A stretch of 64,000 nt of DNA from Bin5 sp022821545 (GTDB lineage Bacteria > Chloroflexota > Anaerolineae > Caldilineales > Caldilineaceae). Location of the stretch: NCBI GenBank assembly GCA_963664085.2, contig CAXXLO010000002.1:2542001-2606000 (forward strand). Reading direction: 5' to 3'. The translations under genes and the position numbers were made by a program. How positions within the stretch are numbered: position 1 is the first letter of the stretch; the number at the start of each line of letters is the position of its first letter. The notes below the pieces were generated by a model. That model ran no database searches, was not told the DNA's origin, and was given only the letters and a program-made list of their open reading frames with translations. Below, in pieces: positions 8,583 to 16,915 of this stretch.

Positions 8583-9206
8583 TCACTTTCTCGCTGCCTC
8601 TTCATAGGCCGCCTTCAAAGTCTTGAGAACTTCAGCCGTAATATTCTTCACAGTGTTTCCCTGTCCAAACTTGGTTGGCGCAATGGCACGCTCAACAGAC
8701 TCTATTGACTCAGGCGCCAGCCGGTCGAAAACCGACCTCCACACCGAAATAGATGGTCGCTGTTCGTCGTTCCAGATCGTGACCAGGCCAGCACTGTCGG
8801 GCATGATTCTAGGCAATAAAGTAAATCGTTTCCCTTCAATACCGGAAAACGTGAAAAGACGCACGTTAGGTAGCGAGGAAATCTGTAGAGCCCACGCTGT
8901 CAAAGCTTCGAATGTCTTGCGAGATTCTCCAACGATGTCAGCGAACGAAGCCCGGAATACATCGGGTCCGTCGGTCAGGCCCTCTCTGGTTGTGATGAAA
9001 CTCTCTCTTTCAGGTGTGGCCAAAGTTGACGACGAGTTGAGATCCGGTGTGACGCGTTGAGGAAGCGCCACCTGCACGCCGTTGACCTCATAAACGTTGA
9101 GGGAAATCAGGTCGATTGTCAAAGCATGAGTGGATATGCGATCCAGATACCCCACGATCCTTTCCAACTCCCACCCATCTCCTTTGTTCATCCAGATTCC
9201 GGTCAT
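8583..9206 (-). CDS. Hypothetical protein, possibly an internally deleted nuclease-family member
   Basis: A 207-residue protein. ATG at 9206 follows GAGG by six bases; a longer frame to 9305 is unlikely. It begins MTGIWMNKGDGWEL and runs straight into a segment reading VGYLDRISTHALTIDLISLN. From memory these two pieces resemble the ends of a longer family in which a PDDEXK-type nuclease core lies between them, so the core may have been deleted; I cannot verify this. No catalytic motif is visible. It lies upstream of the vapC-type gene on the same strand. Confidence 0.5.
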   Translation of the reverse strand: MTGIWMNKGDGWELERIVGYLDRISTHALTIDLISLNVYEVNGVQVALPQRVTPDLNSSSTLATPERESFITTREGLTDGPDVFRASFADIVGESRKTFEALTAWALQISSLPNVRLFTFSGIEGKRFTLLPRIMPDSAGLVTIWNDEQRPSISVWRSVFDRLAPESIESVERAIAPTKFGQGNTVKNITAEVLKTLKAAYEEAARK

Positions 9207-9280
9207 TCTATACCTCTTGGCCGTCGTACTGACGCCTCCTATCGGAAGACACCTGGGCTGTCCTGAACTGATCAGTCGAC

Positions 9281-9706
9281 TCATGTGCCCGCATAGCGGA
9301 CCCAATCCTGGCCAACGGCACGAACCAACTTGCGGTCAGCTGTCCATAGTTCTCCTTGGAGTCCTTCGGCCAGGGCAATGTAAAAACTGTCATAGGCAGT
9401 TGCGCGTTTCAGCCGATAGCTCCAATGAAGAGCGCTCCTGCAGAGTGATTCTTGAGGCGCAACTGTCGAGACTTCCAGTCCAATCGCCAGATCAAGAAAC
9501 ATGTCAGCGGTCACTTCTGAAATCTGTCGAAAATGAACACACTTGGCCAAGGTTGACGTTACCTCATAGAGCCACAAAGTAGGGGCGAACAGCGGAATAT
9601 CCTTTTCTTTCCACTCTTCCATCTGCCCCTGAATTGTGGACTGCAAACTGTTGGGCAGCAGCATCTTCAGTGTGAAACTGGCGTCAACTATCACCGGTGT
9701 CGTCAC
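9281..9706 (-). CDS. vapC: PIN-domain toxin, VapC type
   Basis: A 141-residue PIN-domain protein, expected to be a Mg2+-dependent ribonuclease toxin. Acidic residues sit in the usual order: Asp in VIVDAS (N-terminus), Glu in YEVTS (near 48), Asp in AYDSFYIALAE (near 105), and Asp in TADRKL (near 124). It overlaps the upstream antitoxin gene by 23 bases, the typical translational coupling of type II toxin-antitoxin pairs. All expected acidic residues are present, so the toxin looks intact. Confidence 0.88.
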   Translation of the reverse strand: MTTPVIVDASFTLKMLLPNSLQSTIQGQMEEWKEKDIPLFAPTLWLYEVTSTLAKCVHFRQISEVTADMFLDLAIGLEVSTVAPQESLCRSALHWSYRLKRATAYDSFYIALAEGLQGELWTADRKLVRAVGQDWVRYAGT

Positions 9707-10013
9707 TTCGCCCCTCCAGGTCTGCTCGCGCGGCTTCCAGCAACCTATCTACGTCTGGGAATATGCCTTTTGTTTCAGCCAAAACGATCTGATTGAGGCG
9801 GGCGCTCTCCCTCTTCCATTCCTTCCAGGCTGCTTGTTTCCGTCCTTTCTCTCTATCGCGAATTTGCTCCAAGTCGTCCAGGCTGACAAGCGCCGCTTTG
9901 GGTCTTCCTCTGGAGGTGAGAATTACCCTCTCTCCTCCATAGGCGACGCGATTGACGAGTTCGGAAATATCCCTCCTAACCTGTCCAATTGCGATCCGAA
10001 CTTCAATACCCAT
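9684..10013 (-). CDS. Phd/YefM-type antitoxin
   Basis: A 109-residue antitoxin. The N-terminal Phd/YefM DNA-binding domain reads VRRDISELVNRV, then GERVILTSRGRPKAALVSLDDL. The C-terminal helical tail would neutralise the toxin. The ATG at 10013 has a strong GGGAGCGAGGA just upstream; the frame runs 19 codons further up but without a ribosome site. Pairs of this family usually repress their own promoter, and an AT-rich stretch (10020-10080) upstream could hold it. Confidence 0.88.
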   Translation of the reverse strand: MGIEVRIAIGQVRRDISELVNRVAYGGERVILTSRGRPKAALVSLDDLEQIRDREKGRKQAAWKEWKRESARLNQIVLAETKGIFPDVDRLLEAARADLEGRSDDTGDS

Positions 10014-10145
10014 TCCTCGCTCCCTTTGTATTACTCGAACTGTAACGTAATGAATAACAGTATAGTACAATTCGATACTCTCTCACATATGTTAGCCCGG
10101 ACTGCTGCCACGGGAATATGAACACTTCAACCAACCTTTCTCTTG

Positions 10146-10652
10146 CTATTCGCTTGAACCCCGTCTGTGTTCCAGGACCCCCGTCACGCTGCTTCTTCGC
10201 CCCACCCACAACCCAACCCCCAACACGGCCGCCGCCAGCCAGCTACCCGGCCCGAACAACCCGGTCGCGCCCAGCAGTACACCCAGCGCCCCGGCCCCTA
10301 CAGTCGCTGCCGTCGACGTCGCCCGCAATCCAAGCCCGCGCGTCGCCGCTCCCCAGGCGACGCCGAGGCCCGCCCACAGAATCAACCCGATAGGCGCCTC
10401 ATCCGGGAAGAAGCCGAGCGTAACCAGGGCCAGGATCACCATCACAACCGCGCGCTGCCGCTCGCGCCCTGCGACTTCGACCCCCATGCGCCGCACAAGC
10501 CACTCCGCGCCCACCGTGACCATGCAGCCCAGCGCCGCGTTTAGCCACGGTGACCCGTGTCCGGTATGGCTCAGCACGCTGGCCGGAACGTAAATTATGC
10601 GAAAGAAAAGAAAGAAAGAAATGAACGCGGGGTGAACGATCCGCCGGCCCAT
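10146..10652 (-). CDS. Small integral membrane protein, unknown function
   Basis: A 168-residue protein with about five hydrophobic segments and a short charged C-terminus; it starts MGRRIVHPAFISFFLFFRII. The start at 10652 overlaps the stop of the upstream DHOD-like gene (ATGA), so they are translationally coupled. No family recognised. Its place in the operon suggests a link with the DHOD-like and dehydratase genes, but nothing shows the role. Confidence 0.65.
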   Translation of the reverse strand: MGRRIVHPAFISFFLFFRIIYVPASVLSHTGHGSPWLNAALGCMVTVGAEWLVRRMGVEVAGRERQRAVVMVILALVTLGFFPDEAPIGLILWAGLGVAWGAATRGLGLRATSTAATVGAGALGVLLGATGLFGPGSWLAAAVLGVGLWVGRRSSVTGVLEHRRGSSE

Positions 10653-11476
10653 CAACTGCTGCCCAGGCCGACGGCAAGCGCCACTGCCGCCCCGGGCTCC
10701 ACCCACACCAGGCTGTCAAGCTGCAGCGCATCTGCGCCTGCGCGCAAGCAATCCCGCGCTTGCTGCTGTGTATGTACGCCCCCGCAAGCAACCAGCGAGC
10801 CGGTAAGCCCCAATGCTTTCACTTCCAACAACGCCGCCAGCGTCATTGGAAAGGCCCCCGGCCCAAACATCTCGCCTTTGACCGCCTGCCCATCGGCCCG
10901 AATCCCTGCCCCAATCGCCGGGCTGCCTACCACCACACCGGCCGCGCCCGACTCTATAGCCACCGGCGCCAGCGTCGCCGCCCGCGCCAGAGATAGCTTC
11001 ACCAACACCGGCAAGTCCGTCTCCAACAGCAAGACCTCCAGCAGCCGGCCGGTCTCCCTCTCGCCGGCCTCCGGCTGGCAAAGAAGCTCAAATCCCGCGA
11101 TTCCGTCAGCGACCGCAAGCCGCCCCACTGTTTCCGCAGCCTCATCGGCTTCGCTGTCCGCCACCTGGGCAATGACCGGACAACCCATCCGCGGCCACAG
11201 CTGGCCGTACCGCCTCAACGCCGCCGAAACGCCCCGGTTCTGCAGCCCTGCGCGGCGCACAACTCCGCCCAGCGTCTCCGCCAGTCGCGGCGGCGGGCTG
11301 CCTCCCCGGCTGCGCCGCGTGAACGGGCCCACAACCACGCCGCCGAACCGGCCCGTCTCCAGCTCACGGTGCCGGGCCTCTCCGTAGCCGATGCTGCCGG
11401 CCGCCAGCATCACCGGGCCCGCCAGCGGCAGGCCGATCTTATGGCCGGGCGCCAGCTCTATAGCGCCTTCAACCAT
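10652..11476 (-). CDS. Dihydroorotate dehydrogenase-like TIM-barrel oxidoreductase
   Basis: A 274-residue FMN-barrel protein resembling PyrD. Visible blocks are AGPVMLAAGSIGYG at the start, GGVVVGPFTRRSRGG (near 45), LPVLVKLSL (near 155) and ACGGVHTQQQARDCLRAGA near the end, a phosphate-binding turn. Shorter than class 1 PyrD, and the usual catalytic Cys/Ser loop is not obvious, so it may be a paralogue with another substrate. It is coupled to the membrane protein downstream and begins one base after the dehydratase stop. Confidence 0.7.
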   Translation of the reverse strand: MVEGAIELAPGHKIGLPLAGPVMLAAGSIGYGEARHRELETGRFGGVVVGPFTRRSRGGSPPPRLAETLGGVVRRAGLQNRGVSAALRRYGQLWPRMGCPVIAQVADSEADEAAETVGRLAVADGIAGFELLCQPEAGERETGRLLEVLLLETDLPVLVKLSLARAATLAPVAIESGAAGVVVGSPAIGAGIRADGQAVKGEMFGPGAFPMTLAALLEVKALGLTGSLVACGGVHTQQQARDCLRAGADALQLDSLVWVEPGAAVALAVGLGSS

Positions 11477-11477
11477 G

Positions 11478-12479
11478 TTAGCCGCCCTGACCGATCAACT
11501 CGACAAAGGTGTCCACACCTATATTCGAGCCGCACAGAATCAGTCCTACGCGTTTCCCCTGCGCCTGTTCGCGCAGCGGACCGAACAGGGCCGCCGTCGA
11601 GGCCGCGCACGCCGGCTCGACGGCCAGCTTCATCTCGTGAAAAAGAAGCCGCATCCCGTCCAGCATCTCTTCGTCGCTGACCAGCGCCACATCCTCCAGG
11701 AAACGCCTGCATAGACCGAGACTGTAGGACTGCGTCCCCGGCGCGCCCAGGCTGGTGGCGATCGTCTCCACCTTTTCTATCGACTCCGGCCTGCCCGAAG
11801 CAAAACTGCGGTGCATCGCGTCCGCGCCCTCCGGCTCCACGCCGAACACAGCGCAGTCCGGCTGCAGCTGCTTGACCGCCGCGCTGATGCCGGCGGCCAG
11901 ACCGCCGCCTCCCACCGGCACGATCAGCATGTCCAGCGGCGGCGCATCCTCGCACACCTCCAGCCCCACCGTTGCCTGCCCGGTGACTATCGTGCTGCCC
12001 TCAAACGGATGAACAAAGGCCCTCCCCTCCTCCTGCTGAATGCGTTCGACCTCGGCGAACCCCTCATAAACGTCGGCAACCAGCACGACCTCAGCCCCAT
12101 AACTGCGCGCCTTATTCACTCGAAATTTCGGCGCCGAGGCCGGCATCACAACCTTGGCGCTGATTCCGAAAATCCGGGCTGCGTAAGCCACCGCGATCGC
12201 GTGATTGCCCGCGCTCACCGCCGTCACACCCTGTTCCCGCGCCGCGCTGTCCAGTTGCAATATGTCATTCACCGCGCCGCGCGGCTTGAACGTACCCGTC
12301 CTCTGAAACAGCTCCAGCTTCAGCCACACCTCCGTGTCCGCGCCAAGCGCCTCCTCCATCGCCTTGCTCTGCCAGCGCCACACGGGTGTGCGGAGAATAT
12401 AGGGGTCTATGCGAGCGCGCGTCTCGCTGATTTCTTCAAGGGTAGGGATATCGAGGTCGGTCAAACCGTCATTGTTCAT
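11478..12479 (-). CDS. Threonine/serine dehydratase-type PLP enzyme
   Basis: A 333-residue fold-type II PLP enzyme. The Schiff-base lysine is in GTFKPRGA (near residue 66), SAGNHA follows (near 90), the phosphate-binding glycine loop VGGGGLAAG is near 187, and a CGSN block is near the end. It lacks the C-terminal ACT regulatory domain of biosynthetic IlvA, so it resembles catabolic threonine dehydratase, serine racemase or hydroxyaspartate dehydratase. ATG 12479 is preferred to an adjacent GTG at 12482. Confidence 0.85.
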   Translation of the reverse strand: MNNDGLTDLDIPTLEEISETRARIDPYILRTPVWRWQSKAMEEALGADTEVWLKLELFQRTGTFKPRGAVNDILQLDSAAREQGVTAVSAGNHAIAVAYAARIFGISAKVVMPASAPKFRVNKARSYGAEVVLVADVYEGFAEVERIQQEEGRAFVHPFEGSTIVTGQATVGLEVCEDAPPLDMLIVPVGGGGLAAGISAAVKQLQPDCAVFGVEPEGADAMHRSFASGRPESIEKVETIATSLGAPGTQSYSLGLCRRFLEDVALVSDEEMLDGMRLLFHEMKLAVEPACAASTAALFGPLREQAQGKRVGLILCGSNIGVDTFVELIGQGG

Positions 12480-12595
12480 CACATTTGCCTTGCGATGGGG
12501 ATGTGTAAGTCATGCAATGTGTAGGTCATGCAGGGCGGGCGGGCGATACGATGACTCGCGCCCGGCCGCCGCGGGAGAAAATAGCGAACCCGCGA

Positions 12596-13186
12596 TCATG
12601 CGCTCAGTGTCCCCTTGGTGCTGGGGACCCCGCTTCGCCGCCCGTCCAGCCGCGTTGCCGCGTCCAGGGCCCGCGCCAGCGCCTTGAACAGCCCCTCGGC
12701 CTTGTGATGATCGTTGCGCCCGTACAGCACCGCCGCATGCAGGTTCATCCGCCCGTGAATCGCAATGCTCTCGAACAAGTGAAACAGTAGATCGGTGCTG
12801 AGTTCTCCCAACTTCGGCGTCGTGAACTCGGCGTCGAAAACACAGTATGGCCGGCCGCTAAGGTCCACGACCACCCGCGCCAGCGTCTCATCCATCGGCA
12901 CAAATGCATGCCCCGTGCGCACGATGCCGCTGCGCTCCCCCAGCGCCTGGTCGATAGCCCGCCCCAGGCAGATGCACACATCCTCAGCCGTGTGGTGTTC
13001 GTCGATATGAAGATCGCCCTCCGCCTGCACGGTCAAGTCAAACAGCCCGTGCCCGGCCAAAAGCGTCAGCATATGGTCCAGAAAGCCGATTCCTGTCTCC
13101 ACTTTCGCCGCGCCGCCGCCATCCAGCGCCAGCTCCAGCACGACCTGCGTCTCTTTGGTCGTCCGCTCGATTCTAGCCTGTCGCAT
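12596..13186 (-). CDS. hisB: Imidazoleglycerol-phosphate dehydratase
   Basis: Step six of histidine synthesis: dehydration of imidazole glycerol phosphate. The 196-residue length is that of the monofunctional enzyme. The metal-binding motifs are intact: GIGFLDHML (near 32), DEHHTAED (near 62) and YGRNDHHKAE (near 160). No other his genes are nearby, so the pathway is dispersed, as in many Chloroflexota. The next gene is divergent. Confidence 0.95.
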   Translation of the reverse strand: MRQARIERTTKETQVVLELALDGGGAAKVETGIGFLDHMLTLLAGHGLFDLTVQAEGDLHIDEHHTAEDVCICLGRAIDQALGERSGIVRTGHAFVPMDETLARVVVDLSGRPYCVFDAEFTTPKLGELSTDLLFHLFESIAIHGRMNLHAAVLYGRNDHHKAEGLFKALARALDAATRLDGRRSGVPSTKGTLSA

Positions 13187-13357
13187 ATCTTATCCAGTCT
13201 GGCTGTACGTCATCCAATCTGATCCCGGAACAGTTCTCCCGGTCTCCATCCTTGTCTTCCCGCCAATTGTCCCACCCTTTGCATAGCCGGGCAAACTTCC
13301 GCTTCATCTCCCAGGGCAATTGCATCCTGTTGCGTCGACTCAGACAACGCCCATACG

Positions 13358-13386
13358 TTGGACTTTTGCCGCTTTCAAGCTACAAT
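13358..13386 (+). promoter_or_regulatory. Promoter of the amidohydrolase/sugar ABC operon
   Basis: TTGGAC (13358-13363), a 17-base spacer and TACAAT (13381-13386). Transcription would begin near 13393, giving a leader of about 50 bases to the ATG at 13442. Confidence 0.65.
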
Positions 13387-13441
13387 TTCCCTGTGCCGAA
13401 CGGGGCCCGGAAAACTGTAGAATCCAACCTGAGGAATCTCA

Positions 13442-14398
13442 ATGTATCAGGGTCTTGAAATCATCGACTTTCACGTACACTTCCCCACCCGCAAGCCGTG
13501 GTTCCCGAACATGGGGAACACGATCCAGAATTACATCGACAAGGTGGGAGAAAAGCGGGCGCGCACAGTCCAGGAGATGAGCCGGCCCTACGGGGAACAC
13601 TGGCGCAGAATGTGGGGTTTCCCGAAAGCGGAGCCGCCCGACGACCACCCGGGAGACAGGGAGCAGGCCCGCCGTTGGGCCGCAGAATTGGACGAATACG
13701 GCGTACGCGCCGTCGCTTTCGTTACCGGCGGCGGCAATGAGCACCTTGCCGAAATCGTCAGCTGGTACCCCGATAAGTTCATCGGGTTCGCCCACCATAA
13801 CCCCTTTGAGCCGGACGCCGTCGCCCAGTTGGAACACGCCGTCACCGAGCTTGGTCTGCGTGGTTACAAACTGCTCGCCCCCATGATCGAACAGCCGATC
13901 GAGGACGAGTCGATCTGGCCTGTCTGGGAAAAATGCGCCGAACTGGATATCCCCGTCCTCATCCATTTCGGCATTCAGGGCAGCGCCGGCGGCATCGCCT
14001 GGCATGAGAACATCTCCCCTTTCAAACTGCACAACATCGCCAAAGCCTTTCCCGACGTGACATTCGTCATCCCCCATTTCGGCTGCGCCTGGGAACGCGA
14101 AACGTTGCAGCTCTGCTGGGCCTGCCCTAATGTCTGCGTTGACACCAGCGGCAGCCTCCAGTGGATCCGCTGGGTCCCTGGCGATGTAACGGTCAAATAC
14201 CTGTTCCGCAAATACTACGAGACAATCGGCCCCGGGCGCATCATCTTCGGAACTGACAGCAGCTGGTTCCCGCGCGGCTTTACCCTGGAATACCTGCAGG
14301 ACCAGATGCGCAGCTGTCTCGACCTGAATTTTCCGGAGCGGGACATCCAGCAGATTTTTGCCGGCAACGCCGCCCGCCTGTTGAAAATCGAACCGTAA
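13442..14398 (+). CDS. Amidohydrolase family protein (metal-dependent hydrolase)
   Basis: A 318-residue amidohydrolase-2-type TIM barrel. Motifs: IIDFHVHFP at the N-terminus (HxH metal ligands), VLIHFGIQG mid-protein, VIPHFGCAW (near 210), and IIFGTDSSW (near 265, catalytic Asp). Such enzymes hydrolyse or decarboxylate small carboxylates and lactones. It is the first gene behind a good promoter and precedes a sugar-type ABC transporter, so it may process the imported compound. GAGG lies ahead of the ATG. Confidence 0.82.
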   Translation: MYQGLEIIDFHVHFPTRKPWFPNMGNTIQNYIDKVGEKRARTVQEMSRPYGEHWRRMWGFPKAEPPDDHPGDREQARRWAAELDEYGVRAVAFVTGGGNEHLAEIVSWYPDKFIGFAHHNPFEPDAVAQLEHAVTELGLRGYKLLAPMIEQPIEDESIWPVWEKCAELDIPVLIHFGIQGSAGGIAWHENISPFKLHNIAKAFPDVTFVIPHFGCAWERETLQLCWACPNVCVDTSGSLQWIRWVPGDVTVKYLFRKYYETIGPGRIIFGTDSSWFPRGFTLEYLQDQMRSCLDLNFPERDIQQIFAGNAARLLKIEP

Positions 14399-14480
14399 GC
14401 AGGGTACAGCGATCGACGAAAACCGAGCATGAGTCTGAAGTGAGGACTCTCTCTTCTCTAATCCAAGGAGGAAACCAACG

Positions 14481-15818
14481 ATGAAACGCTCCCAACCGTT
14501 CATTCTGATCGCCGCACTCCTGGTGGCCGCCATCCTTTTGGCCGCCTGCCCCGCAGCGATGCCCGCCGAAGCGCCGGCCTCCGACTCGGCAGCCGAAGAG
14601 CCGGCTATGGCTGACGAGGTCATCGAAATCGAGTACTGGCAGTACAACTTCGCCGCCAGAGTCGATGCCATGAACCAGCTGATCGCCCAGTTTGAAGAGG
14701 CGAACCCGAACATCAAGGTCGTCCACAACGCCGACATCCCTTACGCTGAGTTCCGCGACAAGATCGCCGCCAGCGTGCCCGCAGGGGTCGGCCCCGACGT
14801 CGCTACCCTCTTCTATGGCTGGCAGTCCGTCTGGATCGATTCCGGCTACCTCGTGCCTCTGCCCGAAGACGCTTTCCCGCCGGCTATGGTCGCCGAAAAA
14901 TTCAGTCCAATGGTCCAGGCCAGCTTCGTCGAAGGCACGCTCTACACGCTTCCCACCGCGGTACGCGCCCTCGCGCTCTTTTACAACCGAGATCTGATGG
15001 AGGCAGCCGGTCTCGACCCCAACAGCCCGCCCGCAACCCTGGACGAGCTGCACGACCAGGCCGCTGCCTGCACCCAACGCGACGACGACGGCTCCCTCGT
15101 CGTGCAGGGCTTTGTCGCCGATCCCTCCGCCCAGGACCATCACTGGTTCCGCGAAGTGCTGGTGCGCCAGTTCGGCGGCGTGCCCTACACTGACGACTAT
15201 ACCGAGGTCCTCTACAATGACGAGGCCGGCATGCAGGCCTGGAACTATCTCCTGGCTTTCCACACCGATCTCGCCACCGGCGACCGCGACCTGTTTGACG
15301 GCAGCACCAACGCCTTCGTCGGCGGTCACGTATGCTTCCACGTCGACGGTTCCTTCCGCCTTGGCACCATCGCCAAGAACAATCCGGAAATGAACTACGG
15401 CGTCACCGAACTGCCCTCGCATAACGGCATCAAGAGCACCTTCGGCTCTTACTGGACCCACGGCCTGACCAAGAAGGCCGCCGCCGACCAGGCGCGCTTT
15501 GACGCGGCCGTCAAGTTCCTGCAGTTCATCACCAGCGCAGATGCCGGCGCCTTGTGGGTCGACATCGTTGGTGAACTGCCCGCCCAACTCGAGGCTGGCA
15601 GCAATCCGGAACTCCTCGCCGACGAGAAGCTGGGCGCCTTTGCCGCAGGGCTGGAATACTCCCACGCAACCTTCTTTGCCGACGAGAGCCAGCAGCGGCA
15701 GGCCATTATCGACTCCTTCGACATGGTGATCCTGACCGACGAAGACCCTGCCACCGCTCTGCAGATCGCCGCCGAAACCGACCAGGAGGTCCTGGACGAC
15801 TTCTGGTCCAGCCGCTAA
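14481..15818 (+). CDS. Sugar ABC transporter substrate-binding lipoprotein
   Basis: A 445-residue extracellular solute-binding protein (family 1). The N-terminal signal ends in lipobox LLAAC (Cys near residue 23), then a short Ala/Glu-rich linker and a binding domain beginning IEIEYWQYNF. It should be anchored outside the membrane and deliver a carbohydrate-like ligand to the two permeases downstream. A perfect AAGGAGG ribosome site precedes the ATG. A hairpin after the stop may protect this message. The substrate cannot be read. Confidence 0.9.
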   Translation: MKRSQPFILIAALLVAAILLAACPAAMPAEAPASDSAAEEPAMADEVIEIEYWQYNFAARVDAMNQLIAQFEEANPNIKVVHNADIPYAEFRDKIAASVPAGVGPDVATLFYGWQSVWIDSGYLVPLPEDAFPPAMVAEKFSPMVQASFVEGTLYTLPTAVRALALFYNRDLMEAAGLDPNSPPATLDELHDQAAACTQRDDDGSLVVQGFVADPSAQDHHWFREVLVRQFGGVPYTDDYTEVLYNDEAGMQAWNYLLAFHTDLATGDRDLFDGSTNAFVGGHVCFHVDGSFRLGTIAKNNPEMNYGVTELPSHNGIKSTFGSYWTHGLTKKAAADQARFDAAVKFLQFITSADAGALWVDIVGELPAQLEAGSNPELLADEKLGAFAAGLEYSHATFFADESQQRQAIIDSFDMVILTDEDPATALQIAAETDQEVLDDFWSSR

Positions 15819-15839
15819 ATCAAAATTGACCAGCGCGAA

Positions 15840-15875
15840 GCGAGAGGGTACCTGCCCGGCAGGCTATCCTCTCGC
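15840..15875 (+). promoter_or_regulatory. Intercistronic hairpin after the binding-protein gene
   Basis: Outer arms GCGAGAGG (15840-15847) and CCTCTCGC (15868-15875) are perfect complements around an inner hairpin of CCTGCC with GGCAGG. There is no T-run, so it is more likely a processing or RNA-stabilising element than a full terminator. It would let the binding protein be made in excess over the permeases. Confidence 0.55.
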
Positions 15876-15984
15876 CTCCGTCATTCTCCGGCCGGTACGG
15901 TACGGCCCGTTCTCCGGACAAAGACCCCGGGCCATCCTGGGCTCGGCAATCTGAATTACGCTGCAATCACGATGGATTAGCTCC

Positions 15985-16890
15985 ATGCGCTTAACCCTCC
16001 ACCAGCGGCAAATCATCTGGGCCTACATCTTTATGAGCGTGGCCCTGGTCTTCTTTGTCGTCATCCGCTGGTACCCGACAATCCTCGCCTTCAACGTCAG
16101 TTTTCGAGACTGGAATGTGTTCGAAGGCTCCGGCCCCTGGGTGGGATTGGAGAACTATCAGGAGATCTGGCAGGACGCCGGCAAACCCCGCAGCTCTGTG
16201 ACAGCCGCCTTCTCCAATACCGTTCGCTATGTTCTGTTCGGTGTGCCCTCACAGCTGGTACTTGCGCTGGCTATAGCTCTGCTCCTCGCCCAGATCCGGC
16301 GCCTTTCCGCGGTCTTCCGCGTTGCCTACTTCGCACCCTACGTCACGTCGGCAGTCGCGGTCGCATTCGTCTGGAACTGGCTCTATCAGCCGGAGACCGG
16401 CTTGATCAACCAGGGGCTGGACCTGGTCCGCCTGCCCCAACAGCCCTTCACCAAGAGTCCCTCCCAGGCGCTGCCGTCCATTACTGCCGTTGCCGTCTGG
16501 CAGAACCTCGGCTTCGCAGTAATCATCTTCCTGGCAGGAATTCAGCAGATTCCCGGCCACTATTATGAAGCCGCCCGCATCGACGGCGCCAACGCCTGGC
16601 AGCTCTTCTGGCGCATCACCCTGCCCCTCCTCAATCCGATCATCGTCTACCTTACAGTCCTGGGCACCATCTCCTATCTGCGCCTGTTCGCTCTCGTCCA
16701 GAATATGAGTCCCCAGGGCACCGGGGGGCCGCTGAAAAGTACGACCACCGTCGTGTTGGAGGTCTATCGGGAGGGGTTTTCCAGCTACAAGATGGGCTAT
16801 GCCGGCGCGCTTACGGTTCTTCTTTTCTTTCTCATCCTGCTCATTACGATCATCCAGCTGCGCTTCTTTTCGCGGCGCGTAGAGTATTAG
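15985..16890 (+). CDS. Sugar ABC transporter permease (MalF/UgpA type)
   Basis: A 301-residue CUT1 permease with six hydrophobic segments. The EAA loop near residue 195 reads YYEAARIDGANAWQLFWRI and contacts the ATPase. It forms the channel with the next gene's product. No ATPase gene is in the operon; CUT1 systems often share one encoded elsewhere. Confidence 0.92.
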   Translation: MRLTLHQRQIIWAYIFMSVALVFFVVIRWYPTILAFNVSFRDWNVFEGSGPWVGLENYQEIWQDAGKPRSSVTAAFSNTVRYVLFGVPSQLVLALAIALLLAQIRRLSAVFRVAYFAPYVTSAVAVAFVWNWLYQPETGLINQGLDLVRLPQQPFTKSPSQALPSITAVAVWQNLGFAVIIFLAGIQQIPGHYYEAARIDGANAWQLFWRITLPLLNPIIVYLTVLGTISYLRLFALVQNMSPQGTGGPLKSTTTVVLEVYREGFSSYKMGYAGALTVLLFFLILLITIIQLRFFSRRVEY

Positions 16891-16915
16891 ATAGAGGCTC
16901 CGGCGCAACGCACTA

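Noticed and set aside
14280..15665. 461-codon minus-strand open frame
   Set aside because: Antisense of the sugar-binding lipoprotein gene; high GC keeps the opposite frame open.
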